DNA of 64,000 bases. It comes from an uncultured Clostridia bacterium. GTDB lineage: Bacteria; Bacillota; Clostridia; Oscillospirales; Ruminococcaceae. A program made the translations under genes and the position numbers. A model generated the notes under the pieces. That model did no database searches. It saw only the letters and a program-made list of their open reading frames with translations, and was not told the origin of the DNA. Shown one piece after another: positions 36,401-43,862 of the stretch. Where the stretch lies: positions 1 through 64,000 of the forward strand of contig CANQPB010000004.1 of assembly GCA_947625615.1 (NCBI GenBank). Reading direction: 5' to 3'. Positions within the stretch are counted from its first letter, which is position 1; every line of letters starts with the position of its first letter.

Positions 36401-39400
36401 GGCGACTGCAATTTTAATGCAGTTCCTTCAGAGGGCGTTGTTGGTTCGTGGGATAGTGCTAAACACGAATATACTATTACTGACCTCAATACCAATAGAG
36501 GATATGTCACCATTACCGCAGAATATACCAATGCAGATGGAGTGAAGTTCACCGTCGAGAAACAGTTTAACGTTTCTAAGGTTAAGGCGGGAACGAACGG
36601 CAGAGGAATCACATCGGCAACGGTTTCTTATACAACCTCGAATCAGGGCGGCACACCGCCGCAAAGCGGCTGGCAGGAAACAATGCCGCCACTGACTCCT
36701 GGCTTATACTTATGGACAAGAACGGTTACAAGCTATAATGATAATTCCACTCCTACTACCAGCTATTCTGTTAGCTTGATTGGCGAAGACGGAGAAGACG
36801 GGCGTGGAATTTCTTCGACCGTAATTGAATATCAGGTTGGCGATTCTGGTACGGTTGCACCTACGGGGGCTTGGAGTAAGAATATCCCCGACACTGACCC
36901 TGGTGAATACTTATGGACGAGAACGACCTTTAAATTTACCGATGGTTCCACCGATATTGCGTATTCTGTCAGCATGAAGGGGTTAGAAGGCAAACAGGGT
37001 GATCAGGGTATTCAGGGGCCTCCCGGCGATGACGGCAAGAATAATTACTTCCATGTCAAATATATGACTGAAGATAATTACAATAAAATGCTTCAGTACA
37101 AGGCAGGACACCATGAATATACTTTCGTCGCGCAAAATACTGCTGCAAAATATATCGGTACAAATGTCACTGAAGACCCTAATTCTTGCGCTAATGATGC
37201 AATAGAAGAACTTGCAAACGATTATGAATGGTATGACATCAAAGGTGTCCAGGGCGACAAAGGACTTAAAGGCGACGGTTATTATCTGCATATTAAATAC
37301 ATGACTGAAGCGAATTATAACTTACTTCAGCAGTACATCAAAGCTGGCGATGCAAGAATGCATACAGTTGAAATGACTGAGGAAGACGAAGATGCTAAAT
37401 ATCTTGGACAGTATGTAGACAAATATGTTGACGGCGAAAATCATGAAGACGATTCAAATGACCCGACAAAATATGAGTGGTCAAGATTCAAGGGCGATAG
37501 CAGTTACTTCTATGTTAAATATATGAGCACTGACGATTATCACTCATATACGGAACACCCTGCGACGGCGAATGTAACCTTACATGACGATCCCGCAGAT
37601 ATTACATCACACCCTATATTTGTAGGTATTTATGTAAGCGATGTCGATTTATCGGCGGCAGCTAAAATCAATCCTGTTTCCTATAGATGGTCTCAGTTTG
37701 AGGGAGCTGAGGGTATTCCTGGAGCTGACGGAAACTTTACGCATATCAAATATATGACAGCCGCAAATTATGATGCGTGGGTTGCAGCAAGCAAGCCGAA
37801 AGCATGGGACAAAATGCAGGAAACAGCCGCAGAGTATTTGGGAATGTATACAGATAAGACTGAGACCGACAGCTCAGATCCGAATACATATCAATGGACA
37901 AGGATTCAGGGCAAAGACGGCACTTCATATAGGCTCGATTTGTCTAATGGCTATATGATTAGAGGGCAGGACGGAAATGTTCCTGTATCAACTCTTACTG
38001 CGTCGGCTTACCGAACAAGCGGAGACAGCTCCGCAAGAATGGCTGTCCAATCTACATTTTATCTTTATTATTCGACAGACGGGAAGATATATACAAGACA
38101 AAGCGTTTCTTCGGGCGGCATTACGACTTGGACTCCTAACTTGAGTTTCCTTAATCAGTCAGCCTATTTGAATGTAACTCACTTAAAAATCTCTGCCTCA
38201 GAAACAAATAAAGAGGATGACATTTTTGATTACCAGTGTATACCGATAGTCAAAGACGGCGTAGACGGAAAAAGTAATCTGACTATGGTTCTGTCTAATG
38301 AATACGAGGGGATACCTGTTAAGAGTGACGGTTCATTCTTTAATACTCCAAATGTCAGAACGAAAGTGTCTGTAGCTTATGGTCTGACCGACGTGACTGC
38401 CGACGCTGGCTGTGAATACAGCGCAGTTAAGAGTGGTGTAGTTGGCGATTGGAGTACGACTTCGGGTAGAGAATATGTCATTACAGGTTTAACTGCGGAT
38501 ACTGGATATGTAGATATTACGGCAACCTATCTCGGTGCGTCGGTTACTCGCAGATTCAGTGTGTCGAAAGTTAAATACGGCAAGGACGGCGACGTAGGTG
38601 TAAACGGATCTACTTATCGAATTGAAGTATCGGCTGGTGCTATCAAGAGAGATAAGGCAGGAACAATCTCACCGCAAACAGTTAATGTTAAAACTTACAG
38701 AACAGATGGAGCAAGCGCGGTACAAAACCCGATCAACGCTTATGTGTTTGTTTATACTTCAACCGACGGGGTCGCTTTTACAAAAACGGCATATAGCCCC
38801 ACGGCTCAGTCAAGCAGAACAATAAATGTCAGCAGCTACATTACGTCCACTACCGTTGCGTTGCAATTCAAGGCTTCGCTGACAAACAGTGACAGCGCGG
38901 CATTTGACGTGCAAACCCTGCCTATCATGGTGGACGGTAAAGACGGCGTAGACGGAAAAAGTAATCTGACTATGGTTCTGTCTAATGAATACGAGGGGAT
39001 ACCTGTTAGTGCGGTTGACAATTCCGCAGTGAAGTGCAATGTATCTACAAAGGTTACTGTTCTTCTGGGAACTCAGGAACTCTCTGTTAGCGATATATCT
39101 CTCAAGGCAGTACCAAGTAATGTTAAAGGACAGTTAAGCGGTCTCACATATACAGTTACTGAAATATCTGCACCTGAGGGATATGTGGATATTACGGCAA
39201 CGTATCAAGGTAATTCAATCACAAAGAGATTCAGCTTGACAAAAATAAAGCATGGTATAGACGGCGTAGATGGCAGAACTTACTTTGTCGAGACCGGTGT
39301 TGACGTATTAAAGCACGTTGACGGCAATCAGCCGGTTATGCCTGAAGTTTTTACAGTATCTTCATATTATAGGGACGGCGGAACGCCTGATAAAATCCCT

Positions 39401-40270
39401 TATCCTGCATACTTCTCCGTGACTTGTAGTCAGGACGGGACTACATTTGATACGGTTCTTTATGAATCTACGAGCAAGGAAAGCTCGAAGGATGTTTCGC
39501 TGTCTATGTTGGACGTGGGGCTTGACGCTGCAATCAAGCTGCTGACTGCTATTGCGGTCAGGGTTATTGTATCAGATAAGGCCAAACCGCAAGGTCTTGA
39601 AGATGCGCTTGACGTTAAAACTATACCCTTGCTGACTGACGGTAAAGATGGTAAGGACGTTACCGACCTAACCCCTGAAGAGGTATTCAATGCCCTAACC
39701 GATCACGGTAGGATTCAGGGCATTAAAATGGAGGGTGACTCTTTATATATCAATGCCACTTATATCAATTCGGGAACGCTAACGGGTGACTTGATTAGGG
39801 GCGGAACTATAGACGGTGTTATATTCACAAGTACCGTGAACGGTTATATGAACTGGACTTTAAATCAAGTTAATCCTATTGGCGAATCTTATATAATGGG
39901 TTTGAATTTATCAGCTGGAGCAATCAATGGATACACGTATTCTAACGATGAGCCGTTTTTGACATATGGATACAGCACAAATAACCAATCAAGTATTCGA
40001 TTTAATTTCCCGTTCTCTGAAAGTGGCGTGCGCAATTATTATGCATTTGGATTAGAGAGCAATAATGCAATCTGCTTAAAGGCACCCACGCTCTATATCT
40101 GGAATAGAGACGAAGAGACCAGTAGCGGAACGGTGTCGAGGTTTGATATGGGTATGACTGGCAGCGTGAATATAGTTACAAATGAAATAGTATATATCGG
40201 TGGCCTTCCCCAGCAACGTGTTATTACGCTTGTTTTTAATAAGGGGATTATGGTCGCGGCATTAGGATGA
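33449..40270 (+). CDS. Giant modular tail/receptor-binding protein
   Basis: This 2273-aa protein has an N-terminal Tal/Gp27-like hub (about residues 1-230). A Cys4 zinc knuckle follows (CHNCGYRGE...KCPECGKTDW, about 215-240), then a helical middle (350-740). A module series follows: three Ig-like modules with an NEYEGxP motif, two YLWTRT modules, a short collagen-like run (GDQGIQGPPGDDG), and four VKYMT/IKYMT-type modules. The C-terminus looks like an adhesive tip. It should form the tail tip or fibre that meets the host surface. ATG 33449 fits the AAAGGAG at 33432-33438 best; GTG 33440 in frame is too close to it. Two copies of a 70-bp block are identical at DNA level. Confidence 0.75.
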   Translation: MAIKIKFDNEQRALPPTLVLATRSGHKLGCIPAQHIVFHGSLANGYELSCSVSKYDNWEKIELWDKLEDFKLAWSPEWDVWFELDITTNESDDTVKNITATSIGEAELSQVMLYNIEINTETDIAREDYKPTIIYDPKDHTDSLLDRIMEKTPHYKIRHVDSSIAKLQRTFTFDGKSLRDALLEICEEVNALLIIHSGTDANGKIERAYSIYDLEEHCHNCGYRGEQVDGKCPECGKTDWSFGYGDDTGIFVSTENLADDITYETEKDSVKNCFRLVAGDDLMTAAVAAANPNGTGYLWYISDKVREDMSPALRNRLKEYDDLYKSTQDSTFSFTSAAIRNYNTLAAKYGKSQIGTVEKFAGVLDAYYNTIDFELYLEHGLLPDVNPPLTSAAAELQKLTASLSPVSVRTLSTLSSTTASSYVAQAARSIIDPRYSVATQDETLDGNLWNGSFTITRYSDEEDTVTSAIISVVLDENYENYIRRQIERVLNTTEFEDLDIVELFKKSGTAFASAIKQYSLAMLKSFYDACQACLNVLVEHNSANESIWAEIYHDLYEPYYEKLGYLQSEITLRESEIGTVQAAQAEIEKVITTTQDKLDFEKFVGEELWLEFAAYRREDTYQNDNYISDGLDNAALVENARDFLKTAQEDIERSATLQHSISANLSNLLVMEEFKGLTDNFELGNWLRIKVDDEVYILRLIDYEIDFDNLATLTVEYSDVVMSPSSANDIKSVLNSASSMASSYGAVSRQARHGDNSQRQMNNWVTEGLEATKVRFLSDAVNQNITWDENGMLFRKWDDITESYEPTQLRIINSTIAVTDDNWKTVKTAVGGFDYKDPVTGEVKHGYGINAELLIGKLILGEELGLYNANNSLTFDRNGLTITNGDNSFMVSPDGSNLLVVECEGSKVMWVDDEGGLHLRPTSFELTTGETLQDAIDEAKKARNLQIILTNEYEGVPTDANGNYEGKLNIKTGVIVYFGTAEVTGDCNFNAVPSEGVVGSWDSAKHEYTITDLNTNRGYVTITAEYTNADGVKFTVEKQFNVSKVKAGTNGRGITSATVSYTTSNQGGTPPQSGWQETMPPLTPGLYLWTRTVTSYNDNSTPTTSYSVSLIGEDGEDGRGISSTVIEYQVGDSGTVAPTGAWSKNIPDTDPGEYLWTRTTFKFTDGSTDIAYSVSMKGLEGKQGDQGIQGPPGDDGKNNYFHVKYMTEDNYNKMLQYKAGHHEYTFVAQNTAAKYIGTNVTEDPNSCANDAIEELANDYEWYDIKGVQGDKGLKGDGYYLHIKYMTEANYNLLQQYIKAGDARMHTVEMTEEDEDAKYLGQYVDKYVDGENHEDDSNDPTKYEWSRFKGDSSYFYVKYMSTDDYHSYTEHPATANVTLHDDPADITSHPIFVGIYVSDVDLSAAAKINPVSYRWSQFEGAEGIPGADGNFTHIKYMTAANYDAWVAASKPKAWDKMQETAAEYLGMYTDKTETDSSDPNTYQWTRIQGKDGTSYRLDLSNGYMIRGQDGNVPVSTLTASAYRTSGDSSARMAVQSTFYLYYSTDGKIYTRQSVSSGGITTWTPNLSFLNQSAYLNVTHLKISASETNKEDDIFDYQCIPIVKDGVDGKSNLTMVLSNEYEGIPVKSDGSFFNTPNVRTKVSVAYGLTDVTADAGCEYSAVKSGVVGDWSTTSGREYVITGLTADTGYVDITATYLGASVTRRFSVSKVKYGKDGDVGVNGSTYRIEVSAGAIKRDKAGTISPQTVNVKTYRTDGASAVQNPINAYVFVYTSTDGVAFTKTAYSPTAQSSRTINVSSYITSTTVALQFKASLTNSDSAAFDVQTLPIMVDGKDGVDGKSNLTMVLSNEYEGIPVSAVDNSAVKCNVSTKVTVLLGTQELSVSDISLKAVPSNVKGQLSGLTYTVTEISAPEGYVDITATYQGNSITKRFSLTKIKHGIDGVDGRTYFVETGVDVLKHVDGNQPVMPEVFTVSSYYRDGGTPDKIPYPAYFSVTCSQDGTTFDTVLYESTSKESSKDVSLSMLDVGLDAAIKLLTAIAVRVIVSDKAKPQGLEDALDVKTIPLLTDGKDGKDVTDLTPEEVFNALTDHGRIQGIKMEGDSLYINATYINSGTLTGDLIRGGTIDGVIFTSTVNGYMNWTLNQVNPIGESYIMGLNLSAGAINGYTYSNDEPFLTYGYSTNNQSSIRFNFPFSESGVRNYYAFGLESNNAICLKAPTLYIWNRDEETSSGTVSRFDMGMTGSVNIVTNEIVYIGGLPQQRVITLVFNKGIMVAALG
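38252..38321 (+). repeat. 70-bp exact direct repeat, copy 1
   Basis: This block in the giant tail gene is identical base for base to 38939-39008. It encodes the start of an Ig-like module (KSNLTMVLSNEYEGIPV). The two copies are 687 bp apart, an exact multiple of three, so recombination between them would delete one module in frame. Confidence 0.95.
38939..39008 (+). repeat. 70-bp exact direct repeat, copy 2
   Basis: Identical to 38252-38321. Flanking sequences of the two modules have diverged while this block has not, which suggests recent duplication or gene conversion. Confidence 0.95.
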
Positions 40271-40284
40271 CAAGGAGCAAACAA

Positions 40285-40509
40285 ATGACTGCATACAGAG
40301 TAGAATATGGAAATGTAGGTTTTTATATTCAGCCAGATATGATTAAAACATATTCAGACATGGGATATAGAATCTTTAAGACTGTTGAAGTTGAAATATC
40401 TAAAGAAGATATTGATACTGAAATAACAAATATTAACAAGGAAAGAAAAGCAATGGCAGAGGCTATCATGGCCTCGACAAAAGGAGTTATAAATGAATCA
40501 GATAAATAA
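40285..40509 (+). CDS. Small tail-region protein
   Basis: The 74-aa protein begins MTAYRVEYGNVGFYIQPDM at ATG 40285, with AAGGAG 8 nt upstream; an earlier in-frame ATG at 40267 precedes that site. The N-terminus is beta-like and the rest is a charged helix. It overlaps the next gene by 17 nt. Function unknown. Confidence 0.55.
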   Translation: MTAYRVEYGNVGFYIQPDMIKTYSDMGYRIFKTVEVEISKEDIDTEITNINKERKAMAEAIMASTKGVINESDK

Positions 40510-40771
40510 ATCCGCGTCTCTTATCAGAAATAAACCCGCATCTCTTATCAGAGATGAATTAGTACACAAAGTTGTTACGGCAATTAACGAATCCAACCTA
40601 TCTTATTTCGTGCTTGAGTATATCTTTAAGGATTTACTTAATGAGATACATAATGGTGCGGTTAAACAAGCTCAGGCAGAACAGGCTGAGTATATGGAAT
40701 CGGTTAAGGCTCAAGCTGATGCCGAGGCGAAAAAGGCTGAGACCCACGAGGCAGACGCTTCGGGAAAATAA
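40493..40771 (+). CDS. Small helical phage protein with duplicated N-terminus
   Basis: The 92-aa protein starts with a duplicated SASLIRNK/PASLIRDE segment, and the DNA shows the same tandem duplication near 40513-40557. The rest is helix, ending in an Ala/Lys/Glu-rich tail. AAAGGAG precedes the ATG. Function unknown. Confidence 0.55.
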   Translation: MNQINKSASLIRNKPASLIRDELVHKVVTAINESNLSYFVLEYIFKDLLNEIHNGAVKQAQAEQAEYMESVKAQADAEAKKAETHEADASGK

Positions 40772-40784
40772 TTAAATACAGTTC

Positions 40785-40811
40785 AAATGCGGGGCTCACT
40801 ACCCCGCATTT
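40785..40811. terminator. Rho-independent terminator, possibly bidirectional
   Basis: AAATGCGGGG (40785-40794) pairs with CCCCGCATTT (40802-40811) around a 7-nt loop and is followed by TTGAATAAAA. It separates the giant tail gene group from the BppU-like and DGR target genes. Confidence 0.8.
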
Positions 40812-40848
40812 TGAATAAAACGACGATTTTAAAAAGGAGGTATGGCTA

Positions 40849-41697
40849 TTGAAGGACATTCTTGTTTATAACGCTGCGGGCGATAGGCTGGTCAGAGTGG
40901 CGCAATGGGACAGAGATATCTTTGTCACGATTGAAGATCCAGATATTGCTACGGCTTATCCCGTTCACTTCTTTAATAAGAACAGTGTGCAAGCACTCGT
41001 GGTTACTTCTACATATGAGGGTGGCAAGCTAAAGGCGAAGATACCCGATGTACTGCTGAGAGAACCTTATACGGTTTGCGGCTATGTTCAGAGAAATGAC
41101 GGCGATGTAGAACGGCGAAGTGACTTCAGATTTGTTATCGGCGTGGTTCCTAAACCGCAACCGACAGACTATATTCTGCGTACTGACCCTGACTATATTG
41201 AGGTTGAATCGCTTAAGGAAGAGTATAAACAACTTCAGAAGCAAGCCGACCAAGCGCTTGCTGAGGCGCAGGCGGCCAATAAAACAGCGTCAAGCCTTTT
41301 AGAGGAAACTAAACAAGCGATAAAAGACGCTAACACTGCAAAGAACAACGCAAACACAGCCGCGAGCGCTGCCAACACCGCAAAAACTCAGGCTGACGCA
41401 GCAAGAGACAGAGCCAACACCGCTGCGGAAGGCGCGGAGACTGCTAAAACCGAAACCGAAAAGGCTACGGCGGGTGCAAATACTGCCGCAAACAGGGCAA
41501 CTTCAGCCACTGACGCCGCGAATAAAGCAGCGGCTGACGCAGGACAAGCTGCGGACGCGGCTAAGGCGCTGACCGATGAGGCAGTTCAGGCGCTTAAAGA
41601 CGCACAAGCGGTTATCAGCGAAGCAAAAGACATAGCGTTCTTTATTGATGAAAAAGATTTTGGACTTAATGCAAGGATTTTAAAGGAGGGCTTTTAA
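40849..41697 (+). CDS. BppU-like baseplate protein with Ala-rich coiled coil
   Basis: The 282-aa protein starts at TTG 40849 with AAGGAGG 8 nt upstream. The N-terminal 110 residues resemble the baseplate upper protein (BppU) N-terminal domain (VQALVVTSTYEGGKLKAKIP). Residues 120-260 form a long Ala/Thr/Asn-rich coiled coil (NTAASAANTAKTQADAARDR). It probably links the tail tip to the DGR target protein, whose gene starts on the base after its stop. Confidence 0.65.
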   Translation: MKDILVYNAAGDRLVRVAQWDRDIFVTIEDPDIATAYPVHFFNKNSVQALVVTSTYEGGKLKAKIPDVLLREPYTVCGYVQRNDGDVERRSDFRFVIGVVPKPQPTDYILRTDPDYIEVESLKEEYKQLQKQADQALAEAQAANKTASSLLEETKQAIKDANTAKNNANTAASAANTAKTQADAARDRANTAAEGAETAKTETEKATAGANTAANRATSATDAANKAAADAGQAADAAKALTDEAVQALKDAQAVISEAKDIAFFIDEKDFGLNARILKEGF

Positions 41698-43368
41698 ATG
41701 GCACAACAGGTAAACTTTCCCCGCGATACGACACTGCACGAGATCGCGGACGTTTTGAGAAATAAGTATCAGGAATTTGACGGCACTGCCGCTACTTACT
41801 ACAAGATTATGAGAGAATGGTTCGTCGCGCAGGGCGTTAACGTTATGACCCCCGCAGGGCTTACCGAGCTCTGCGACAGGTGGTATTCGATTACCCGTGT
41901 TCCGTGGCACGGCTGGGTATCGTTCTCCAAATCAACCGCTGTTTCTACGGGTACAAAGGGCGGCGACAATGAGCATATGACTTGTGCCGCGTCTACCGAT
42001 ACTGTAGCTGGCAAGGACGATTATGCGGGCAATCCGCTGTTTGCGTGTGTTGACTGTAACTTTGTGGTTGATCCCGAGACGCTGGAGCCGCAGATTACAG
42101 CGATCTCGGGTATTACTGACAACTTCCAGAGATACAGCCCTAATCACTTTGTGGGCGTTTTACAGATGTCGGCATACTACGCCGTGGTCGATTACGACGA
42201 TAGGTATGAGGAACATTATTCTTCGACTGAGAACGTTCCTGTTAAGGGTATTGCGCCGCTTGACGAAGCAGTGAGACCCAACAGCAATAACGTTCGTCCG
42301 TGGGTAGTTCACTCGAAGTATTTCAACCACACCGTAAACAACAAGATGACTTCGTATGCGGGCGTTATCCCGACGGCTTGGATATCTCATAACTCCCTGC
42401 ACACTCTCGGAACTCAAACGGGAACTGGATATAGCGGCGGCACTACTGCTGACGACGCGTTCCTTAAGATTATGCTTCATATTAAATATGCCTCGCTCAC
42501 TGGCGACGGAATTATTCAGGGCTGCTGTAACTGCAATAAGCAGTCTGTCGCTAAGGTTTCCGAAACTAATGTTAAGCGCGTTATTCTCAGCGAGGCTGAC
42601 GGCGCATACTTCGAGCCCGGTATGGGTGTTCTGATCGGCACTAACGCAAGCACCGACAGAAACGTAGCCACCACTTATAACATTACAGGTCAGGCTGGCG
42701 CTGTTGTTACGAGCGTTGAAAAGGTCAGCATTTCCGATACGAATTACATTGCCGTTTATGTCAATACCGACGCAGTGTTTGATACCACGGCCGATACTAC
42801 GTTAATATCTACATTCCATTGGGTAAACGGAAGCACCGACTGTGTTCTTGGCAATGACGGATCGCCGAAAGACAATACGAGCGGTAAGTATCCTGGCAAG
42901 ATTCAAGGTATTGAATTTATGCAGGGAGCATATGAGGCATTTGCGGACGTCATTCTCAAGCTCTATAAAGAAGACGACGGTACATACTGGTATGAGCCTT
43001 ATGTATGCCGTCAGACTGCTAAGTTTGCTACTTCGATCACTGCCGACTATCAGGCAAGCGGCATTAAACTGCCTCAGCCCGCGTCAAGTAACTGGTATTA
43101 CATCAAACGTATGGGCTACAAGAAAGGCGTTTACTTCCCGATTGATGTCACTGGTGCTTCAAGCTCGACATACGTCAGAGACGCTTTCTACCTGTTAGCA
43201 GCCACCGAGGGCATCCGAGAGTGGCTTGCCCGTTGCTTCCTGCACATCGGGGTTGCTCGCGCGGGCGTTGCGGGTGCGGGCAACGGCGGCGACGGTGTCG
43301 GGCGCGCGTCCTGGACCATCGTCGGTCGGCTTTCGCCTAACGGCAACAGGGGTGAATGGGTGGCGTAG
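41698..43368 (+). CDS. DGR target: C-terminal variable-repeat protein
   Basis: This 556-aa protein carries the DGR variable repeat at its C-terminus. The last 55 residues (TEGIREWLARCFLHIGVARA, then GNGGDGVGRASWTIVGRL) form the usual C-type-lectin-like ligand region, with W, G and R framework residues kept and 11 residues changed relative to the template. The N-terminal part (FPRDTTLHEIADVLRNKYQE) probably attaches it to the virion. Its place after the BppU-like gene suggests a receptor-binding tip. AAAGGAGG precedes the ATG. Confidence 0.9.
   Translation: MAQQVNFPRDTTLHEIADVLRNKYQEFDGTAATYYKIMREWFVAQGVNVMTPAGLTELCDRWYSITRVPWHGWVSFSKSTAVSTGTKGGDNEHMTCAASTDTVAGKDDYAGNPLFACVDCNFVVDPETLEPQITAISGITDNFQRYSPNHFVGVLQMSAYYAVVDYDDRYEEHYSSTENVPVKGIAPLDEAVRPNSNNVRPWVVHSKYFNHTVNNKMTSYAGVIPTAWISHNSLHTLGTQTGTGYSGGTTADDAFLKIMLHIKYASLTGDGIIQGCCNCNKQSVAKVSETNVKRVILSEADGAYFEPGMGVLIGTNASTDRNVATTYNITGQAGAVVTSVEKVSISDTNYIAVYVNTDAVFDTTADTTLISTFHWVNGSTDCVLGNDGSPKDNTSGKYPGKIQGIEFMQGAYEAFADVILKLYKEDDGTYWYEPYVCRQTAKFATSITADYQASGIKLPQPASSNWYYIKRMGYKKGVYFPIDVTGASSSTYVRDAFYLLAATEGIREWLARCFLHIGVARAGVAGAGNGGDGVGRASWTIVGRLSPNGNRGEWVA
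43221..43334 (+). repeat. DGR variable repeat (VR)
   Basis: These 114 bp align without gaps to TR at 43517-43630. The 17 differences all fall on adenines of TR, while all 90 non-adenine positions are identical. They change 11 codons (10 Asn and 1 Asp in the template frame). VR ends 34 nt before the stop codon of the target gene. Confidence 0.97.
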
Positions 43369-43374
43369 CCGCCC

Positions 43375-43392
43375 AGAGGGGTCTTCCCCTCT
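43375..43392 (+). promoter_or_regulatory. Hairpin just downstream of VR (DGR target recognition)
   Basis: AGAGGGG (43375-43381) and CCCCTCT (43386-43392) form a perfect 7-bp stem with a TCTT loop, 40 bp after VR and 6 bp after the target's stop. Comparable hairpins or cruciforms downstream of VR aid target recognition in the Bordetella phage DGR. No T-run follows, so a terminator is less likely. Confidence 0.65.
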
Positions 43393-43439
43393 AATGACAG
43401 AAGTACAGAAAAACAATTTTATTTAAACAACAATGCCGT

Positions 43440-43850
43440 GGTATACGGCACGACTATATCAGTAGGCGCATGACACAACCGTGTGCCTACAAAGGGGTCG
43501 TATAATGCGCTTGCCTGTGGCTTGCCCGTTGCAACCTGAACAACGGGGTTGCTAACGCGGGCGTTGCGGGTGCGGGCAACGGCAACAACGATGTCGGGAA
43601 CGCGAACTGGAACATCGTCGGTCGGAATTCTGGAAATGTATTTTCAGCATTATACGGCGGTCACTATTTTAAGGGTGACAGATGTGCTTAGGCACATTCC
43701 CTCCCTGCGGGGAAAATTGAGCAGAAAAAGCCTTAGGGTTAGTAGGAGGTCTGCAAGCGTATCTTTTCGCGTTAGATTTGTATGACTGAGCGAAAGCCCT
43801 AAACTGTTCCAGAAAGCACTCACAAGTATTGGAACTTTAGGTGAAAAGAA
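43440..43850 (+). ncRNA. DGR template RNA region
   Basis: This non-coding stretch between the target and the first RT gene contains TR. Before TR there is a nested structure: ACGAC/GTCGT (43450-43454 with 43497-43501) enclosing GTAGGC/GCCTAC (43462-43467 with 43485-43490) and ACAC/GTGT. After TR about 220 nt without a supported gene run up to the RT, including a TTCCA/TGGAA stem. DGR template RNAs need such a 3' spacer for cDNA priming. The exact RNA ends are not visible. Confidence 0.7.
43517..43630 (+). repeat. DGR template repeat (TR)
   Basis: A 114-nt non-coding copy of VR. In the VR frame it reads LARCNLNNGVANAGVAGAG, then NGNNDVGNANWNIVGR, so most of its 24 adenines sit in AAC codons, the design that gives the widest amino-acid choice on adenine mutagenesis. 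It lies 182 bp downstream of VR in the same orientation and 232 bp before the first RT gene. Confidence 0.97.
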
Positions 43851-43862
43851 AGAAAGGTGGCA

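Noticed and set aside
43375..43392. Reading the hairpin after VR as a terminator
   Set aside because: There is no T-run after it and the DGR context explains it better.
43226..43785. Short frames over TR and VR (43226-43426, 43549-43785)
   Set aside because: They lack ribosome sites and overlap the DGR repeats in other frames; the region is explained as template RNA.
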